From the NCBI GenBank assembly GCA_963829845.1, contig CAWHKD010000017.1, forward strand, positions 62,001-126,000: DNA of 64,000 bases. The letters run 5' to 3'. Below are positions 28,152-36,739 of this stretch, piece after piece (position 1 is the first letter of the stretch; each line of letters opens with the position of its first letter). The position numbers were made by a program, and so were the translations under genes. The DNA is from Gaiellasilicea sp963829845 (GTDB taxonomy: Bacteria > Actinomycetota > Thermoleophilia > Gaiellales > Gaiellaceae). The notes beneath the pieces were generated by a model. The model saw only the letters and a list, made by a program, of their open reading frames with translations, ran no database searches and was not told where the DNA came from.

Positions 28152-28536
28152 GTGTCTCTCCGGAGAAGTAGAGCGCGAGCGAGACGGCGAGCTCGAGCGT
28201 GTAGGCGAGGGCGTACAGCAGCGTGACCGCGAGCGCAAGCTGCGCGTCAGTTGCCGCGACTGCGATGACGACCACCAGCACCGCAATCGCGCGAAAGGTC
28301 ATTCCGAAGCCCACCACGCCTGATCCGGCGAGGTTACCCATGCCCGAGGTGAGGTGCGTCAGTAGCGCAGCGAGCGCGCGCGAGGCCAGCCAGAGCGTGG
28401 CGCCGATCACCCAGCCGCGCAGCTCCCAGCCCGCCGCGAGGAAGACCGGCAGGGCCAGCGCGATCACCGCGGCGCCCGCGATGAAGGGCAGCCTCTGGTC
28501 GGGCAACGGGCGTGGAGTGCTGAAGACGCCGGCCAC
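28138..28536 (-). CDS. atpI: AtpI-like four-helix membrane protein
   Basis: A 132-residue protein of almost only membrane segments: PFIAGAAVIALALPVFLAAG, GWVIGATLWLASRALAALL, FRAIAVLVVVIAVAAT and LALAVTLLYALAYTLELAVSLALYF. Position directly before atpB and topology fit AtpI, an assembly factor for the c ring. Sequence similarity cannot be judged by eye, so the assignment rests on context. Confidence 0.65.
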   Translation of the reverse strand: MAGVFSTPRPLPDQRLPFIAGAAVIALALPVFLAAGWELRGWVIGATLWLASRALAALLTHLTSGMGNLAGSGVVGFGMTFRAIAVLVVVIAVAATDAQLALAVTLLYALAYTLELAVSLALYFSGETRETA

Positions 28537-28563
28537 TACGCCTGCCGCTCCTGGCGGGGCGGC

Positions 28564-28586
28564 GGAGCGGGCTCCGCCGGCGGGAG
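28564..28586. repeat. GGAG-hairpin intergenic repeat, copy 2
   Basis: A 23-bp copy with GGAG, GGGCTCCGCC core and CGGGAG, in the 72-bp spacer between atpZ and the atpI-like gene. Its stem is less perfect than in the other three copies. Confidence 0.45.
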
Positions 28587-28608
28587 ACGGCTGGCCTGGG
28601 GCGGCAGG

Positions 28609-28809
28609 TCACAGCGCGTCGCCGTAGCGCTTGTAGGTCATGTAGACGCCGAACGGAAGCCCGAGGATCGCGCCGACGAGGAAGCCCCAGGCGACCGAGC
28701 CGAACGCCCAGCCGATCAGGATGCCGAGCACGATCACGGCGGCGGTCGACCCGATCAGGACGGAGCCAGCCCCCGCGAGGCTGAGATTCGGGGTCGGCTT
28801 CGGCTCCAT
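28609..28809 (-). CDS. atpZ: AtpZ/AtpI-family small membrane protein
   Basis: A 66-residue protein with two helices (SLAGAGSVLIGSTAAVIVLGILIGW and VAWGFLVGAILGLPFGVYMTYKRYG), the fold of AtpZ-type proteins found at the head of F-ATPase operons and linked to assembly or divalent-ion uptake. The ATG at 28809 is preferred because a TATGCT box lies 10 bp before it; an ATG at 28824 would sit inside that box. Confidence 0.7.
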   Translation of the reverse strand: MEPKPTPNLSLAGAGSVLIGSTAAVIVLGILIGWAFGSVAWGFLVGAILGLPFGVYMTYKRYGDAL

Positions 28810-28819
28810 CGACGCGGCG

Positions 28820-28825
28820 AGCATA
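28820..28825 (-). promoter_or_regulatory. -10 element before atpZ
   Basis: TATGCT on the minus strand, 10 bp before the ATG at 28809; TTCGAC lies 15 bp further upstream as a possible -35. This would start the ATP synthase transcript independently of prfA-glyA. Confidence 0.4.
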
Positions 28826-28892
28826 GCAGAGTTTGTGACAGTCGAAAACCGCCTAGTTGAAGGAAAAACGGGCGACTTTGTACAATCGGAAG

Positions 28893-29040
28893 ATGGGTCG
28901 GTTCGTCCTCGTCCACGGGTCGGTCACGATCGGCGCTGGGCCCGAAGCTCGTCGTCTCAGGTGCCCACCGCGCCGCGTTCGATGCGCGGAGATCCTCGAG
29001 CTGCACACCGCCGCGGCGCTGACCGGTTTCCTCGAGCAGC
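28893..29040 (+). other. Possible gene remnant with an alpha/beta-hydrolase-like start
   Basis: The plus strand of the 219-bp spacer between wecA-like and atpZ encodes MGRFVLVHGSVT, the usual opening of alpha/beta-hydrolases, and then loses resemblance to any protein before a stop. No complete gene fits. This may be a fossil or coincidence. Confidence 0.2.
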
Positions 29041-29043
29041 GGG

Positions 29044-30168
29044 CTAGGCCGAACGACGCTCGTCAAGCTCGTCGTGGCGGCGGCCGAGGCGGAAGCGGCG
29101 CGGATTGCTCGACTTGACGATCTCGAGTACGTAGACGACGTAGAGCGAGAACGCGAGCGCCACGAGCGCGATCGCCAGCACGGCCAGCGTCTCCCAGAGG
29201 TGCCAGCTGCCCCCCTCGCGGAAGGGGATGAAGCGCGTCGCAAGCGCCGCGACGGCGAGCGTCGCGCACCACGCCCACATCGTCACGGCGGCGCGGCGCT
29301 GCGAGTAGCCGCGGCGTAAGAAGCGGAAGTGGAGGTGCGCCTGGTCGGGCGATGAGATCGGCTGGCCATGCTTCAGCCGCCGCGCGACGACGAAGGACGT
29401 GTCGAGGATCGGCACGGCGAGCACGAGCAGCGGCAGCAGCAGCACGACCGTCGACGCGGTCTTCAGCAATCCCTGCACCGACACCGCCCCGAGCAGGAAA
29501 CCGAGACAGAGCGCACCCGAGTCGCCCATGAAGATCCGTGCCGGGAAGAAGTTGTGGCGGAGGAAGCCGATGCACGCACCGGCGACGATCGCACAGAGGA
29601 TCGCCGGGTCGATCTTCTCGAGCGAGAGCGAAAGGATGGCGTAGGTGACGGCGGCGATCCCGCAGACGCCGGCGGCGAGCCCGTCCATGCCGTCGAGGAA
29701 GTTGACCATGTTCATGACGGCAACGATCCAGATCATCGTCAGCGGGATGCCCACGACCGGCGGCAGGTCGACCGGGCCGAGGAACGGAAACGTGAAGTGG
29801 TCGATCCAGACCCCGAAGAAGGGAGGGATCGCGGCGGCGACGAACTGGCCGGCCAGTTTGCGGCCCGGCTCGAGCACGCGGAAGTCGTCGATCGCGCCCA
29901 CCACCGTCGCCACAGCTGCGCCGAGCAGCACGCCGCGGGTCTCGCGGCCGAGCTCGAGAAACGCGAGCGCCGGCACGAAGATGCCGAAGAAGATCGCGAT
30001 ACCGCCGAGGCGTGGAATCGGATTTCGGTTCAACCGCCGCGCCTCCGGGCGATCGACGACGCCGAGCAGGCGCGCCATCCCGCCCACGGCCGGCGTGAGC
30101 AGGATCACGATCACGAAAGCGGCGATCGCGCCGTAGAGAACCTGCGGATGGTCGCGCAACGCGTCCAT
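29044..30168 (-). CDS. MraY/WecA-family undecaprenyl-phosphate glycosyl-1-phosphate transferase
   Basis: A 374-residue integral membrane enzyme that attaches a sugar-1-phosphate (commonly GlcNAc-1-P from UDP-GlcNAc) to undecaprenyl phosphate, the first step of teichoic acid, arabinogalactan-linker or O-antigen synthesis. Catalytic landmarks are GAIDDFRVLEPGRKL, NMVNFLDGMDGLAAG and IFMGDSGALCLGF; HLHFRFLRRGYSQ in the C-terminal third matches WecA/TagO rather than MraY. The ATG at 30168 gives the family N-terminus. In Mycobacterium and relatives wecA also precedes the atp operon, so this is conserved context. Confidence 0.88.
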   Translation of the reverse strand: MDALRDHPQVLYGAIAAFVIVILLTPAVGGMARLLGVVDRPEARRLNRNPIPRLGGIAIFFGIFVPALAFLELGRETRGVLLGAAVATVVGAIDDFRVLEPGRKLAGQFVAAAIPPFFGVWIDHFTFPFLGPVDLPPVVGIPLTMIWIVAVMNMVNFLDGMDGLAAGVCGIAAVTYAILSLSLEKIDPAILCAIVAGACIGFLRHNFFPARIFMGDSGALCLGFLLGAVSVQGLLKTASTVVLLLPLLVLAVPILDTSFVVARRLKHGQPISSPDQAHLHFRFLRRGYSQRRAAVTMWAWCATLAVAALATRFIPFREGGSWHLWETLAVLAIALVALAFSLYVVYVLEIVKSSNPRRFRLGRRHDELDERRSA

Positions 30169-30179
30169 CAGACCGCTGC

Positions 30180-30875
30180 CTACTTCGTCCCGTACAGCCG
30201 GTCGCCTGCGTCTCCGAGGCCCGGCACGATGTACCCCTTGTCGTTCAGCTCGCGGTCGATCGCCGCGCAGACGATGTGCACGTCCGGATGCTCCTCGTGC
30301 ACGCGCTCGATCCCGACCGGCGCGGCGACGAGGCAGACGAGCGTCACCGAGCGCGCGCCGGCCGCCTTGACTGCGCCGACCGCCGCAGCGCTCGAATTTC
30401 CGGTCGCAAGCATCGGATCGAGGATGATCGCGTCCCGTTCCGAGAGGTCGTCCGGGAGCTTGACGTAGTACTCGACCGGCTGCAGCGTCTCCTCGTCCCG
30501 GTACAGGCCGATGAAGCCGACACGCGCGCTCGAGATCAGCGACAGCACGCCCTCGAGCATCCCGAGCCCTGCGCGGAGGACCGGGTTGACGGCGACCTTC
30601 TTCCCCGAGATCCGTTGCGCCTGCATCTTCTCGAGCGGCGTCTCGATCTCGACGGGCTCGGTCGGGAAGTCCTTCGTCGCCTCGTAGGTCAGCAGCAGCG
30701 TCAGCTCGTTGACGAGCTTGCGGAAGTGGACCGTCGGCGTCTCCTGGTCGCGCAGGTAGGAGAGCTTGTGCTGGACGAGCGGATGCGTGACCTCGGTGAC
30801 ACGTCGGCGTGCTCCGGCGCCGACAGAGCCGGCATCTCCGCTCTCGGGCGGCTCCGTCGAGCCTACGCCGCTCAT
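30180..30875 (-). CDS. upp: Uracil phosphoribosyltransferase
   Basis: A 231-residue pyrimidine salvage enzyme making UMP from uracil and PRPP. ILDPMLATGNSSAAAV is the PRPP-binding loop, and GYIVPGLGDAGDRLYGTK is the uracil-binding C-terminus. The ATG at 30875 overlaps the glyA stop as ATGA; the first ~25 residues (Ser/Gly-rich) are extra, and a GTG at VTEVTHPLVQHKL would give the family start. Confidence 0.96.
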   Translation of the reverse strand: MSGVGSTEPPESGDAGSVGAGARRRVTEVTHPLVQHKLSYLRDQETPTVHFRKLVNELTLLLTYEATKDFPTEPVEIETPLEKMQAQRISGKKVAVNPVLRAGLGMLEGVLSLISSARVGFIGLYRDEETLQPVEYYVKLPDDLSERDAIILDPMLATGNSSAAAVGAVKAAGARSVTLVCLVAAPVGIERVHEEHPDVHIVCAAIDRELNDKGYIVPGLGDAGDRLYGTK

Positions 30876-32158
30876 GCGTACGCCGTGTAGCCGCGGAAGC
30901 CCGGGTAGAGCGGGCGCTTCGCGCACAACGCCTCGGCCCGGTCGCAAAGCTGCCCCAGGTCCCCATCGCCGAGCGCCCCGACGATGATCCGCCCGACCTC
31001 GCGGAAGTCGTCCTCGTCGAAGCCACGCATCGTCGCGGCCGGCGTGCCGATCCGAACGCCGGACGCGACCGTCGGCGGCCGCTCGTCGAAGGGGACGGTG
31101 TTGCGATTCACGGTCAGCTTCACCTCGTCGAGCCGCTCCTCCGCGTCCTTGCCGGTCCAGTCGGTCTTGCGCAGGTCGAGTTGGAGGAGGTGCGTGTCCG
31201 TGCCTCCGGTGACGACGTCGAGACCGTTCGCGATCAGCTCGTCCGCGAGCACGTCGGCGTTCGCGCGCACCTGCTCCTGGTAGGAGCGGAACGCGTCCGA
31301 GGCGGCGATCCGGAAGCAGGACGCCTTGGCGGCGATCGCGTGGACGAGCGGCCCACCCTGCATCCCGGGGAAGACGGCACGGTCGACCGCCTGCGCATGC
31401 TCGCCCCGGCAGAGGACGAACCCCGACCGGGGGCCTGCAAGCGTCTTGTGCGTCGTCGAGGTGACGATGTCGCAGTGCTCGACCGGGTTCGGATGCAGCC
31501 CGGCGGCGACGAGGCCGGAGAAGTGCGCCATGTCGCACATCAGGAGCGCGCCGACCTCGTCGGCGATCTTGCGGAACTCGGCAGTCTCGACACGGCGCGG
31601 ATACGCGGAGCCGCCGCAAACGATCAGCCTCGGCCGATGCTCCTTCGCCAATTCGAGCACCTCGGCGTAGTCGACCATCTCGGTCTCCCGGGAGACGCCG
31701 TAGTGGACGATCGTGTAGAGCCGCCCGGAGAAGTTGACCTTGAGCCCGTGCGTCAGGTGGCCGCCGTGATCGAGCCGGAGCGAGAGGATCGTGTCGCCGG
31801 GCTGGAGCAGGGCGAAGTAGGCGGCCATGTTCGCCTGGGCTCCGGCGTGAGGCTGCACGTTCGCGTGCTCGGCACCGAACAACTCCTTGGCCCGCTCGAT
31901 CGCGAGCTGCTCGATCTCGTCGACGACCTCGCAACCGCCGTAGTAGCGCTTGCCCGGATAGCCCTCGGCGTACTTGTTCGTCGGGACGGAGCCGACCGCC
32001 TCGAGCACGCTCGGCCACGTGAAGTTCTCGGATGCGATCAACTCGATCTGGCCGCGCTGGCGCTCGAGCTCGCGTCCGAGCAACCGGGCGATGTCGGGGT
32101 CGATCTCCTCCAGACCCGCCGTGCGGAGCCGATCGAGTGTTTCCTGAGCGACGGCCAT
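30872..32158 (-). CDS. glyA: Serine hydroxymethyltransferase
   Basis: A 428-residue PLP enzyme that converts serine and tetrahydrofolate to glycine and methylene-tetrahydrofolate. IELIASENFTWPSVLEA, NKYAEGYPGKRYYGGCEVVD, MAHFSGLVAAGLH and the PLP lysine in VTSTTHKTLAGPRSG are all present. AAGGAGG lies 7 bp before the ATG. Part of the prfA-prmC-tsaC-glyA-upp order. Confidence 0.98.
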   Translation of the reverse strand: MAVAQETLDRLRTAGLEEIDPDIARLLGRELERQRGQIELIASENFTWPSVLEAVGSVPTNKYAEGYPGKRYYGGCEVVDEIEQLAIERAKELFGAEHANVQPHAGAQANMAAYFALLQPGDTILSLRLDHGGHLTHGLKVNFSGRLYTIVHYGVSRETEMVDYAEVLELAKEHRPRLIVCGGSAYPRRVETAEFRKIADEVGALLMCDMAHFSGLVAAGLHPNPVEHCDIVTSTTHKTLAGPRSGFVLCRGEHAQAVDRAVFPGMQGGPLVHAIAAKASCFRIAASDAFRSYQEQVRANADVLADELIANGLDVVTGGTDTHLLQLDLRKTDWTGKDAEERLDEVKLTVNRNTVPFDERPPTVASGVRIGTPAATMRGFDEDDFREVGRIIVGALGDGDLGQLCDRAEALCAKRPLYPGFRGYTAYA

Positions 32159-32192
32159 TGCCGTTCCTCCTTAGCCGGGCGACGCCTCGATG

Positions 32193-32792
32193 CTAGAGCA
32201 CCGACGCGACGGCCCGGAGCGCCTCGTCGGCGGGCACCGCCCCTTCGCGGAGGACGAGCGGCTCAGAACCGGTGAGGTCGATCACGGTGGAGGGCGTCCC
32301 GGGCAGCTCGCCGCCGTCCAGCAGCGCCGCGGCCGCCAGGCGCAGCTGCCCCGGCACGTCCTCGAGCGTCCGCGGGTCCGGACCGCCGGGCAGGTTCGCG
32401 CTCGTCGCCGCAAGAGCCCCGACCCGGGCGAGCAACGAGCCCGCGGAGCCAGGCAGCGCCGGGATGCGGACGCCGATCGTCTCCGGGTTCGAGCCGGCGA
32501 GCCAGGGAAAGCGGCGCGCGGGGTTCGGCAGGACCAGGGTGTACGGCCCCGGCAGCAGAACCGCCGCGACCTGCTCCTGCTGCCTGCTCAGCTCAGGGAG
32601 GAGCCCACGCAGGACGTCGAGATCGTGGGCGACGAGGGCGGTCGGCTGCGCTTCGACGCGGCCCTTGGCGAGGTAGAGCCGACGGACGGCATCCTCGGAA
32701 GGCGCCGCCGCGAGCCCATAGACGGTGTCCGTCGGGACGATCGCCAGTTCGCCGGCTGCGATCGCCGCGACCGCGTCGTCGACGTCAGTCAC
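32193..32792 (-). CDS. tsaC: Threonylcarbamoyl-AMP synthase (TsaC/Sua5/YrdC family)
   Basis: A 199-residue enzyme making threonylcarbamoyl-AMP for tRNA t6A. PTDTVYGL near residue 20, KGR at the nucleotide site, and ATSANLPG in the C-terminal half are diagnostic. The usual K-x-R-x3-PL reads KGRVEAQPTAL. It lacks the extra Sua5 domain. The ATG overlaps prmC by 8 bp, and it lies 34 bp before glyA. Confidence 0.93.
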   Translation of the reverse strand: MTDVDDAVAAIAAGELAIVPTDTVYGLAAAPSEDAVRRLYLAKGRVEAQPTALVAHDLDVLRGLLPELSRQQEQVAAVLLPGPYTLVLPNPARRFPWLAGSNPETIGVRIPALPGSAGSLLARVGALAATSANLPGGPDPRTLEDVPGQLRLAAAALLDGGELPGTPSTVIDLTGSEPLVLREGAVPADEALRAVASVL

Positions 32793-33627
32793 GTCGGCCT
32801 TCGACGACGCGGTCCCGTCCCGTGAGGTCGGGGGTGGTGAACACGTCGGCGTAGCCGAGGCCGGCGAGCGTCGCGGCGGTAGCCGTCGCCTGCCCGTCGC
32901 CGACCTCGAGCACGAGATGCCCGCCGGGACGGAGGACGTCGACCGCGGCGCGCGCGACGACCTCGGGCATGCGGTCGCCGACGAGCGCGACGTGGGGCTC
33001 GTAGTCGCGCACGTCAGGCATCAGCGTCTCCAGATCCGAGCGCTCGACGTAGGGCGGGTTGGAGACGACGAGGTCGTACGGCCCGCCGGGGAGGCCCGAG
33101 TCGGCGACGTCGTGCTCGCGCAGGTCGACGGCGAGGCCCGTGCGCTCCACATTCTCTCGCGCCAACGCGAGCGCGTCGGCGGAGACGTCGATCGCGGTCA
33201 CGCGCGCACCAGGCTGCTCGTCGGCGATCGCGAGGGCGATCGCTCCCGTTCCCGTGCCGACGTCGAGCACCGCCGGCATGTCGAGACCGCGCAGGTGCAG
33301 GAGCGCACGCTCGACGACGATCTCGGTCTCGGGCCGCGGGATCAGCGCGCGGCTGTCGACGTTGAGCGTGAGTCGTCGAAAGCCCCACTCGCCGAGGATG
33401 TACGCCACCGGCTCGTGCCGGGAACGGCGGGCCACGGCCTCGCGATACGCGTCGAGCTCCGCCGTGCTCAACGGCCGGTCGAAGTCGGTGTAGAGCTCGA
33501 TCCGGTGCCGGCCGAGCGTGTGCGCGAGCAGGAGCTCGGCGTCGAGACGGCCGGTCTCGGAGGTCTTGCCCAGGTGCTCCGACGCGCGCCGGAGCACGTC
33601 GCCGAGACTGAGAGCGGCCGTGCTCAC
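32785..33627 (-). CDS. prmC: Peptide chain release factor N5-glutamine methyltransferase
   Basis: A 280-residue SAM-dependent enzyme that methylates the GGQ glutamine of release factors. VLDVGTGTGAIALAIA binds SAM and VSNPPYVE is the catalytic NPPY. The N-terminal helical domain (LGDVLRRASEHLGKTSETGRLDAELLLAHTLG) recognises the release factor. The GTG start overlaps prfA by 4 bp, so enzyme and substrate are coupled. Confidence 0.97.
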   Translation of the reverse strand: MSTAALSLGDVLRRASEHLGKTSETGRLDAELLLAHTLGRHRIELYTDFDRPLSTAELDAYREAVARRSRHEPVAYILGEWGFRRLTLNVDSRALIPRPETEIVVERALLHLRGLDMPAVLDVGTGTGAIALAIADEQPGARVTAIDVSADALALARENVERTGLAVDLREHDVADSGLPGGPYDLVVSNPPYVERSDLETLMPDVRDYEPHVALVGDRMPEVVARAAVDVLRPGGHLVLEVGDGQATATAATLAGLGYADVFTTPDLTGRDRVVEGRRD

Positions 33628-34664
33628 TCCTCGAGCGCGCGGCGGCGGTCCTCCGCCTGCAGCGCCTCGGTGAAGTCGTCCAGCCCACCCGGCAGTACCT
33701 TCTCGAGGTTCAGCGTCACCTTGACCCGGTGGTCGGTGGCACGGCTGTCCGGGTAGTTGTAGGTGCGGATCTTCTCGGCCCGCTCGCCGGAGCCGATCTG
33801 CGACTTTCGTGTCGCCGAGAGCTCGGCCTGCTGGCGCTCGCGCTCCGCTTCGTAGATCCGAGCCCGGAGCACGCGCAGCGCCTTCGCCTTGTTCTGGAGC
33901 TGCGACTTCTCGTCCTGCATCGCGACCACGATCCCGGTCGGCAGGTGCGTGATCCGGACGGCCGAGTCGGTCGTGTTGACGCTCTGACCGCCGGGCCCGG
34001 TCGACCGGTAGACGTCGATCTTGAGGTCGTTGTCGTTGATCTCGACCTCGACCTCCTCTGCCTCCGGCATCACTGCGACGGTCGCGGTCGACGTGTGGAT
34101 GCGACCCTGCGACTCGGTCTCGGGGACGCGCTGGACGCGATGGGTGCCGCCTTCGTACTTGAAGACGGAGTAGGCGCCATCGCCCTTGACGCCGAGTACA
34201 ACCTCCTTGTAGCCGCCGCCGTCGCTCTCGTTCGCCGAGAGCAGCTCCGTCTTGAAGCCGCGGCTCTCGGCATAGCGCGTCAGCATCCGCAGCACGTCGC
34301 CCGCCCAGATCGCCGCCTCGTCCCCGCCGACGCCCTGGCGGATCTCGACGATCACGTCCTTCTGGTCGGCCGGGTCGGTCTCGACCAGGGCCAGCTTGAG
34401 CTCCTCCTCGAGCTCGGCGAGGCGCTGCTCCGACTCTGCGACGAGCTCCTTCAGCTCGGGATCGGCGCGCGACGCCTCGACGTCCTCTCGCGTCGTCCGC
34501 CATTCCTGCGCGAGCTTGTACGGGACCTCGAGCTCCTTCAGCCGACGCCCCACTTCGGCCGCCTCGCGGCGGTCGTTGTACACCGACGGATCGGCCATCC
34601 GCTCCTGCACCTCGGTGTAGGAGCGTTCGAGATCGTCGATGAGGTTCTCCATCGTCGCAGCCAT
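33624..34664 (-). CDS. prfA: Peptide chain release factor 1
   Basis: A 346-residue class I release factor reading UAA and UAG. STGPGGQSVNTTDSAVR contains the GGQ loop; VPETES has the PxT anticodon-like motif of RF1 in the form Pro-Glu-Thr. The ATG at 34664 (or 34652) is preceded by a TACCCT box at 7 bp and no Shine-Dalgarno, suggesting a leaderless mRNA and the head of the prfA-to-atp run. Confidence 0.97.
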   Translation of the reverse strand: MAATMENLIDDLERSYTEVQERMADPSVYNDRREAAEVGRRLKELEVPYKLAQEWRTTREDVEASRADPELKELVAESEQRLAELEEELKLALVETDPADQKDVIVEIRQGVGGDEAAIWAGDVLRMLTRYAESRGFKTELLSANESDGGGYKEVVLGVKGDGAYSVFKYEGGTHRVQRVPETESQGRIHTSTATVAVMPEAEEVEVEINDNDLKIDVYRSTGPGGQSVNTTDSAVRITHLPTGIVVAMQDEKSQLQNKAKALRVLRARIYEAERERQQAELSATRKSQIGSGERAEKIRTYNYPDSRATDHRVKVTLNLEKVLPGGLDDFTEALQAEDRRRALEE

Positions 34665-34670
34665 GCGACG

Positions 34671-34677
34671 TAGGGTA
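34671..34677. promoter_or_regulatory. Overlapping -10 elements for prfA and the DUF5995 gene
   Basis: TAGGGTA reads TAGGGT on the plus strand (9 bp before the ATG at 34686) and TACCCT on the minus strand (7 bp before the ATG at 34664). Only 21 bp separate the two start codons, so both transcripts would be leaderless. Confidence 0.5.
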
Positions 34678-34685
34678 GTGGAGCG

Positions 34686-35399
34686 ATGACGCTCGAGGAC
34701 GTGCTGCGCGCACCGCTGCCGGGGCGTGTCGACGACGTCGTGGCGCGCTTGCGGGCGATCGAGGAGGCCCTGCCGGAACGGGACGGCGTGCATGCCTTCA
34801 CCGCCCTCTATCGCGCCGTGACCGAGGCCGTCGACGAGCGAGTGCGGCCGGGAGCGTTCACGGACCCGCGGTTCACGCGCTGGCTCGACGTCGTCTTCGC
34901 GAACCTCTACTTCCGCGCCCTGCGCGCACACGTGCTCGGGCCGAAACGGCCGCCGCGCGCGTGGGCGGCGCTGTTCGAGGCTCGCGCGCGGCGCGGCGTT
35001 GCCCCGGTCCAGTTCGCTCTCGCGGGAATGAACGCTCACATCAACCGCGACCTGCCGCTCGCGCTCGTCGAGACCTGCCGCGCGCTCGACGTCGTGCCGA
35101 CACGCAACTGCCCGCAGCACGCCGACTTCCGCGCGATCGATCCCCTGCTCGCCGAGACGGAGGCGCGGGTGCGGGCCGACTTCGCCACGGGCCTCATCGG
35201 GTGGGCCGACGAGGCGCTCGGCGAGCTGGACAGCGTCGTCGCGATGTGGAACGTGCGCAGGGCACGCGCCGCTGCCTGGGTGAACGCCGAGACGCTGTGG
35301 GCGGTCCGCGACGTTCCCTTCGCCGGCGCGCGCTTCGTCCTCACGCTCGACCGGCTCGTCGGCCTCGCGAGCCGCGGCCTCCTCCGCCGCGTTGTCTGA
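34686..35399 (+). CDS. DUF5995 family protein
   Basis: A 237-residue soluble helical protein with the DUF5995 core FALAGMNAHINRDLPLALV (about residues 112-130) and conserved aromatic/His residues (CPQHADFRAIDPLL, VAMWNVRRARAAAW). No function is established for the family as far as I know. Its start codon is 21 bp from prfA on the opposite strand, and its end overlaps the GNAT start by 8 bp. Confidence 0.8.
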   Translation: MTLEDVLRAPLPGRVDDVVARLRAIEEALPERDGVHAFTALYRAVTEAVDERVRPGAFTDPRFTRWLDVVFANLYFRALRAHVLGPKRPPRAWAALFEARARRGVAPVQFALAGMNAHINRDLPLALVETCRALDVVPTRNCPQHADFRAIDPLLAETEARVRADFATGLIGWADEALGELDSVVAMWNVRRARAAAWVNAETLWAVRDVPFAGARFVLTLDRLVGLASRGLLRRVV

Positions 35400-35895
35400 G
35401 CACGTGGGCATCCGGCAAGCACGGACCGCCGACTCCGCCGCCGCGGCGGCGGTCGTCCGGTCGGTCTACGACGAGTACGGCTTCACCTGGGACGAGCACG
35501 GCTACCACGCCGACCTGCGCGACGTGGAAACGGCCTACGCAGCCTTCTTCGTCGCCGAGCTCAACGGGCGGATCGTCGGCACGGCCGGACTCACCGAGCA
35601 GGGCTCGCTGGAGCGGCTCTACGTCCTGCCCGCCGCACGCGGCGCCGGAGCGGGCTCGGCGCTCCTCGCGACCGTCGCCGACGAAGCGCGCCGCCGCGGC
35701 CATGACCGGCTCGAGATCTGGTCGGACAAGCGCTTCGAGGACGCGCACCGGCTCTACCGGCGCGAGGGCGCGCGCGTCGTCGGTGAACGCGTTCACGACG
35801 ACCCCGACTCGAGCCACGAGTGGGGACTCGTGCTCGACCTAGGAGTCGAGCGACGCGTCGAGCGTGATTTCGGGGACGGCCGCGAGCGCCTGTGA
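35392..35895 (+). CDS. GNAT-family N-acetyltransferase
   Basis: A 167-residue acetyltransferase. LERLYVLPAARGAGAGSALLATVADEARRRG contains the acetyl-CoA loop R-G-x-G-x-G/A in the form RGAGAGS. The substrate is unknown. The TTG start at 35392 overlaps the DUF5995 stop; a GTG at 35404 is an alternative. Its last 57 bp overlap the convergent OsmC gene, so the extreme C-terminus (VERRVERDFGDGRERL) may result from loss of an earlier stop. Confidence 0.82.
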   Translation: MSEHVGIRQARTADSAAAAAVVRSVYDEYGFTWDEHGYHADLRDVETAYAAFFVAELNGRIVGTAGLTEQGSLERLYVLPAARGAGAGSALLATVADEARRRGHDRLEIWSDKRFEDAHRLYRREGARVVGERVHDDPDSSHEWGLVLDLGVERRVERDFGDGRERL

Positions 35896-36276
35896 GACGG
35901 GGCAGCCCTGCCTTGCGGTCTCGGCCGCAGCCTGGAACCCGTCGGCGTCGAGTCCCGGCACGGTGCCGCGAACGCTGAGCGCGACCTTCGTGATCCCGGT
36001 GCCGGGCACGAACGTCACGGTCGCCGCGGTCTGCAGCCGCTCGGGCGCGTTGCCGGCCTGCGCGAGGCCGTGCGACAGCGCCATCGCAAAGCACGAGGCG
36101 TGCGCCGCCGCGATCAGCTCCTCGGGGCTCGTCTTCCCGCCCGAGGCGTCCTCGGTCCTTGCCGCCCAGCTGACGTCGAGCGGGCCGAACGCTCCCGAGC
36201 CGACCTCGTCGATCGTCCCCGCCCCACTCATCAGGTCACCTCGCCACGTCACCGACGCCCGGCGCTCGGCAGCCAT
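35839..36276 (-). CDS. OsmC-family peroxiredoxin-like protein (1)
   Basis: A 145-residue OsmC protein, thiol-dependent reductase of organic peroxides. GGKTSPEELIAAAHASCFAMALSHGLA carries the first catalytic cysteine and ARQGCPVSQAL the second. Glu in PEELI fits the conserved acid. GGAG lies upstream of the ATG. A paralogue is encoded 13 bp upstream in the same run. Confidence 0.9.
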   Translation of the reverse strand: MAAERRASVTWRGDLMSGAGTIDEVGSGAFGPLDVSWAARTEDASGGKTSPEELIAAAHASCFAMALSHGLAQAGNAPERLQTAATVTFVPGTGITKVALSVRGTVPGLDADGFQAAAETARQGCPVSQALAAVPEITLDASLDS

Positions 36277-36289
36277 GTCGCTCTCCTCT

Positions 36290-36739
36290 CTAGCTCGACT
36301 CGAGTACGGCGCGCACGCTAACCGATGCGCTCGCCCGAATCAGGGCGGAGAGCGTGCAGCCTTCGTCGGCCTCGCGTGCCGCCCGCTCGAGCCCTGCGTT
36401 GTCGATCCCGTCGGCGCGCGCGCGCACGTCGAGCTCGGAGGAGACGATCAGATGCCCTTTCCCCTCGACCTCGTCGAGCGTGATCGTGCAGCTGACCTCG
36501 AGCCGCTCGACGGTGCCGCCCGCGCGGGCGATCTCGCCCGCCAACGACGTGGAGTAGCACCCCGCGTGCGCCGCAGCGAGCAGCTCCTCCGGGCTCGTCT
36601 TCCCGGGCTTGTCGGAGATCCGTGAGGGGAGATCAATCGGGAGCTCGAACGTGCCGGACGAGGTGGCGGTCGCCGTGCCGGTGCCTCGGGAGAGCGACCC
36701 CTCCCAGGCAACCGCGGCCTGCCGGACGACCCGCGGCAC
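36290..36739 (-). CDS. OsmC-family peroxiredoxin-like protein (2)
   Basis: A 149-residue paralogue of its neighbour: PGKTSPEELLAAAHAGCYSTSLAGEIA and ADEGCTLSALIRA hold the two redox cysteines. The GTG at 36739 follows the DUF1385 stop with no spacing, so it is probably coupled to that gene. Two OsmC copies suggest division of labour for different hydroperoxides; this is inference. Confidence 0.9.
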   Translation of the reverse strand: MPRVVRQAAVAWEGSLSRGTGTATATSSGTFELPIDLPSRISDKPGKTSPEELLAAAHAGCYSTSLAGEIARAGGTVERLEVSCTITLDEVEGKGHLIVSSELDVRARADGIDNAGLERAAREADEGCTLSALIRASASVSVRAVLESS

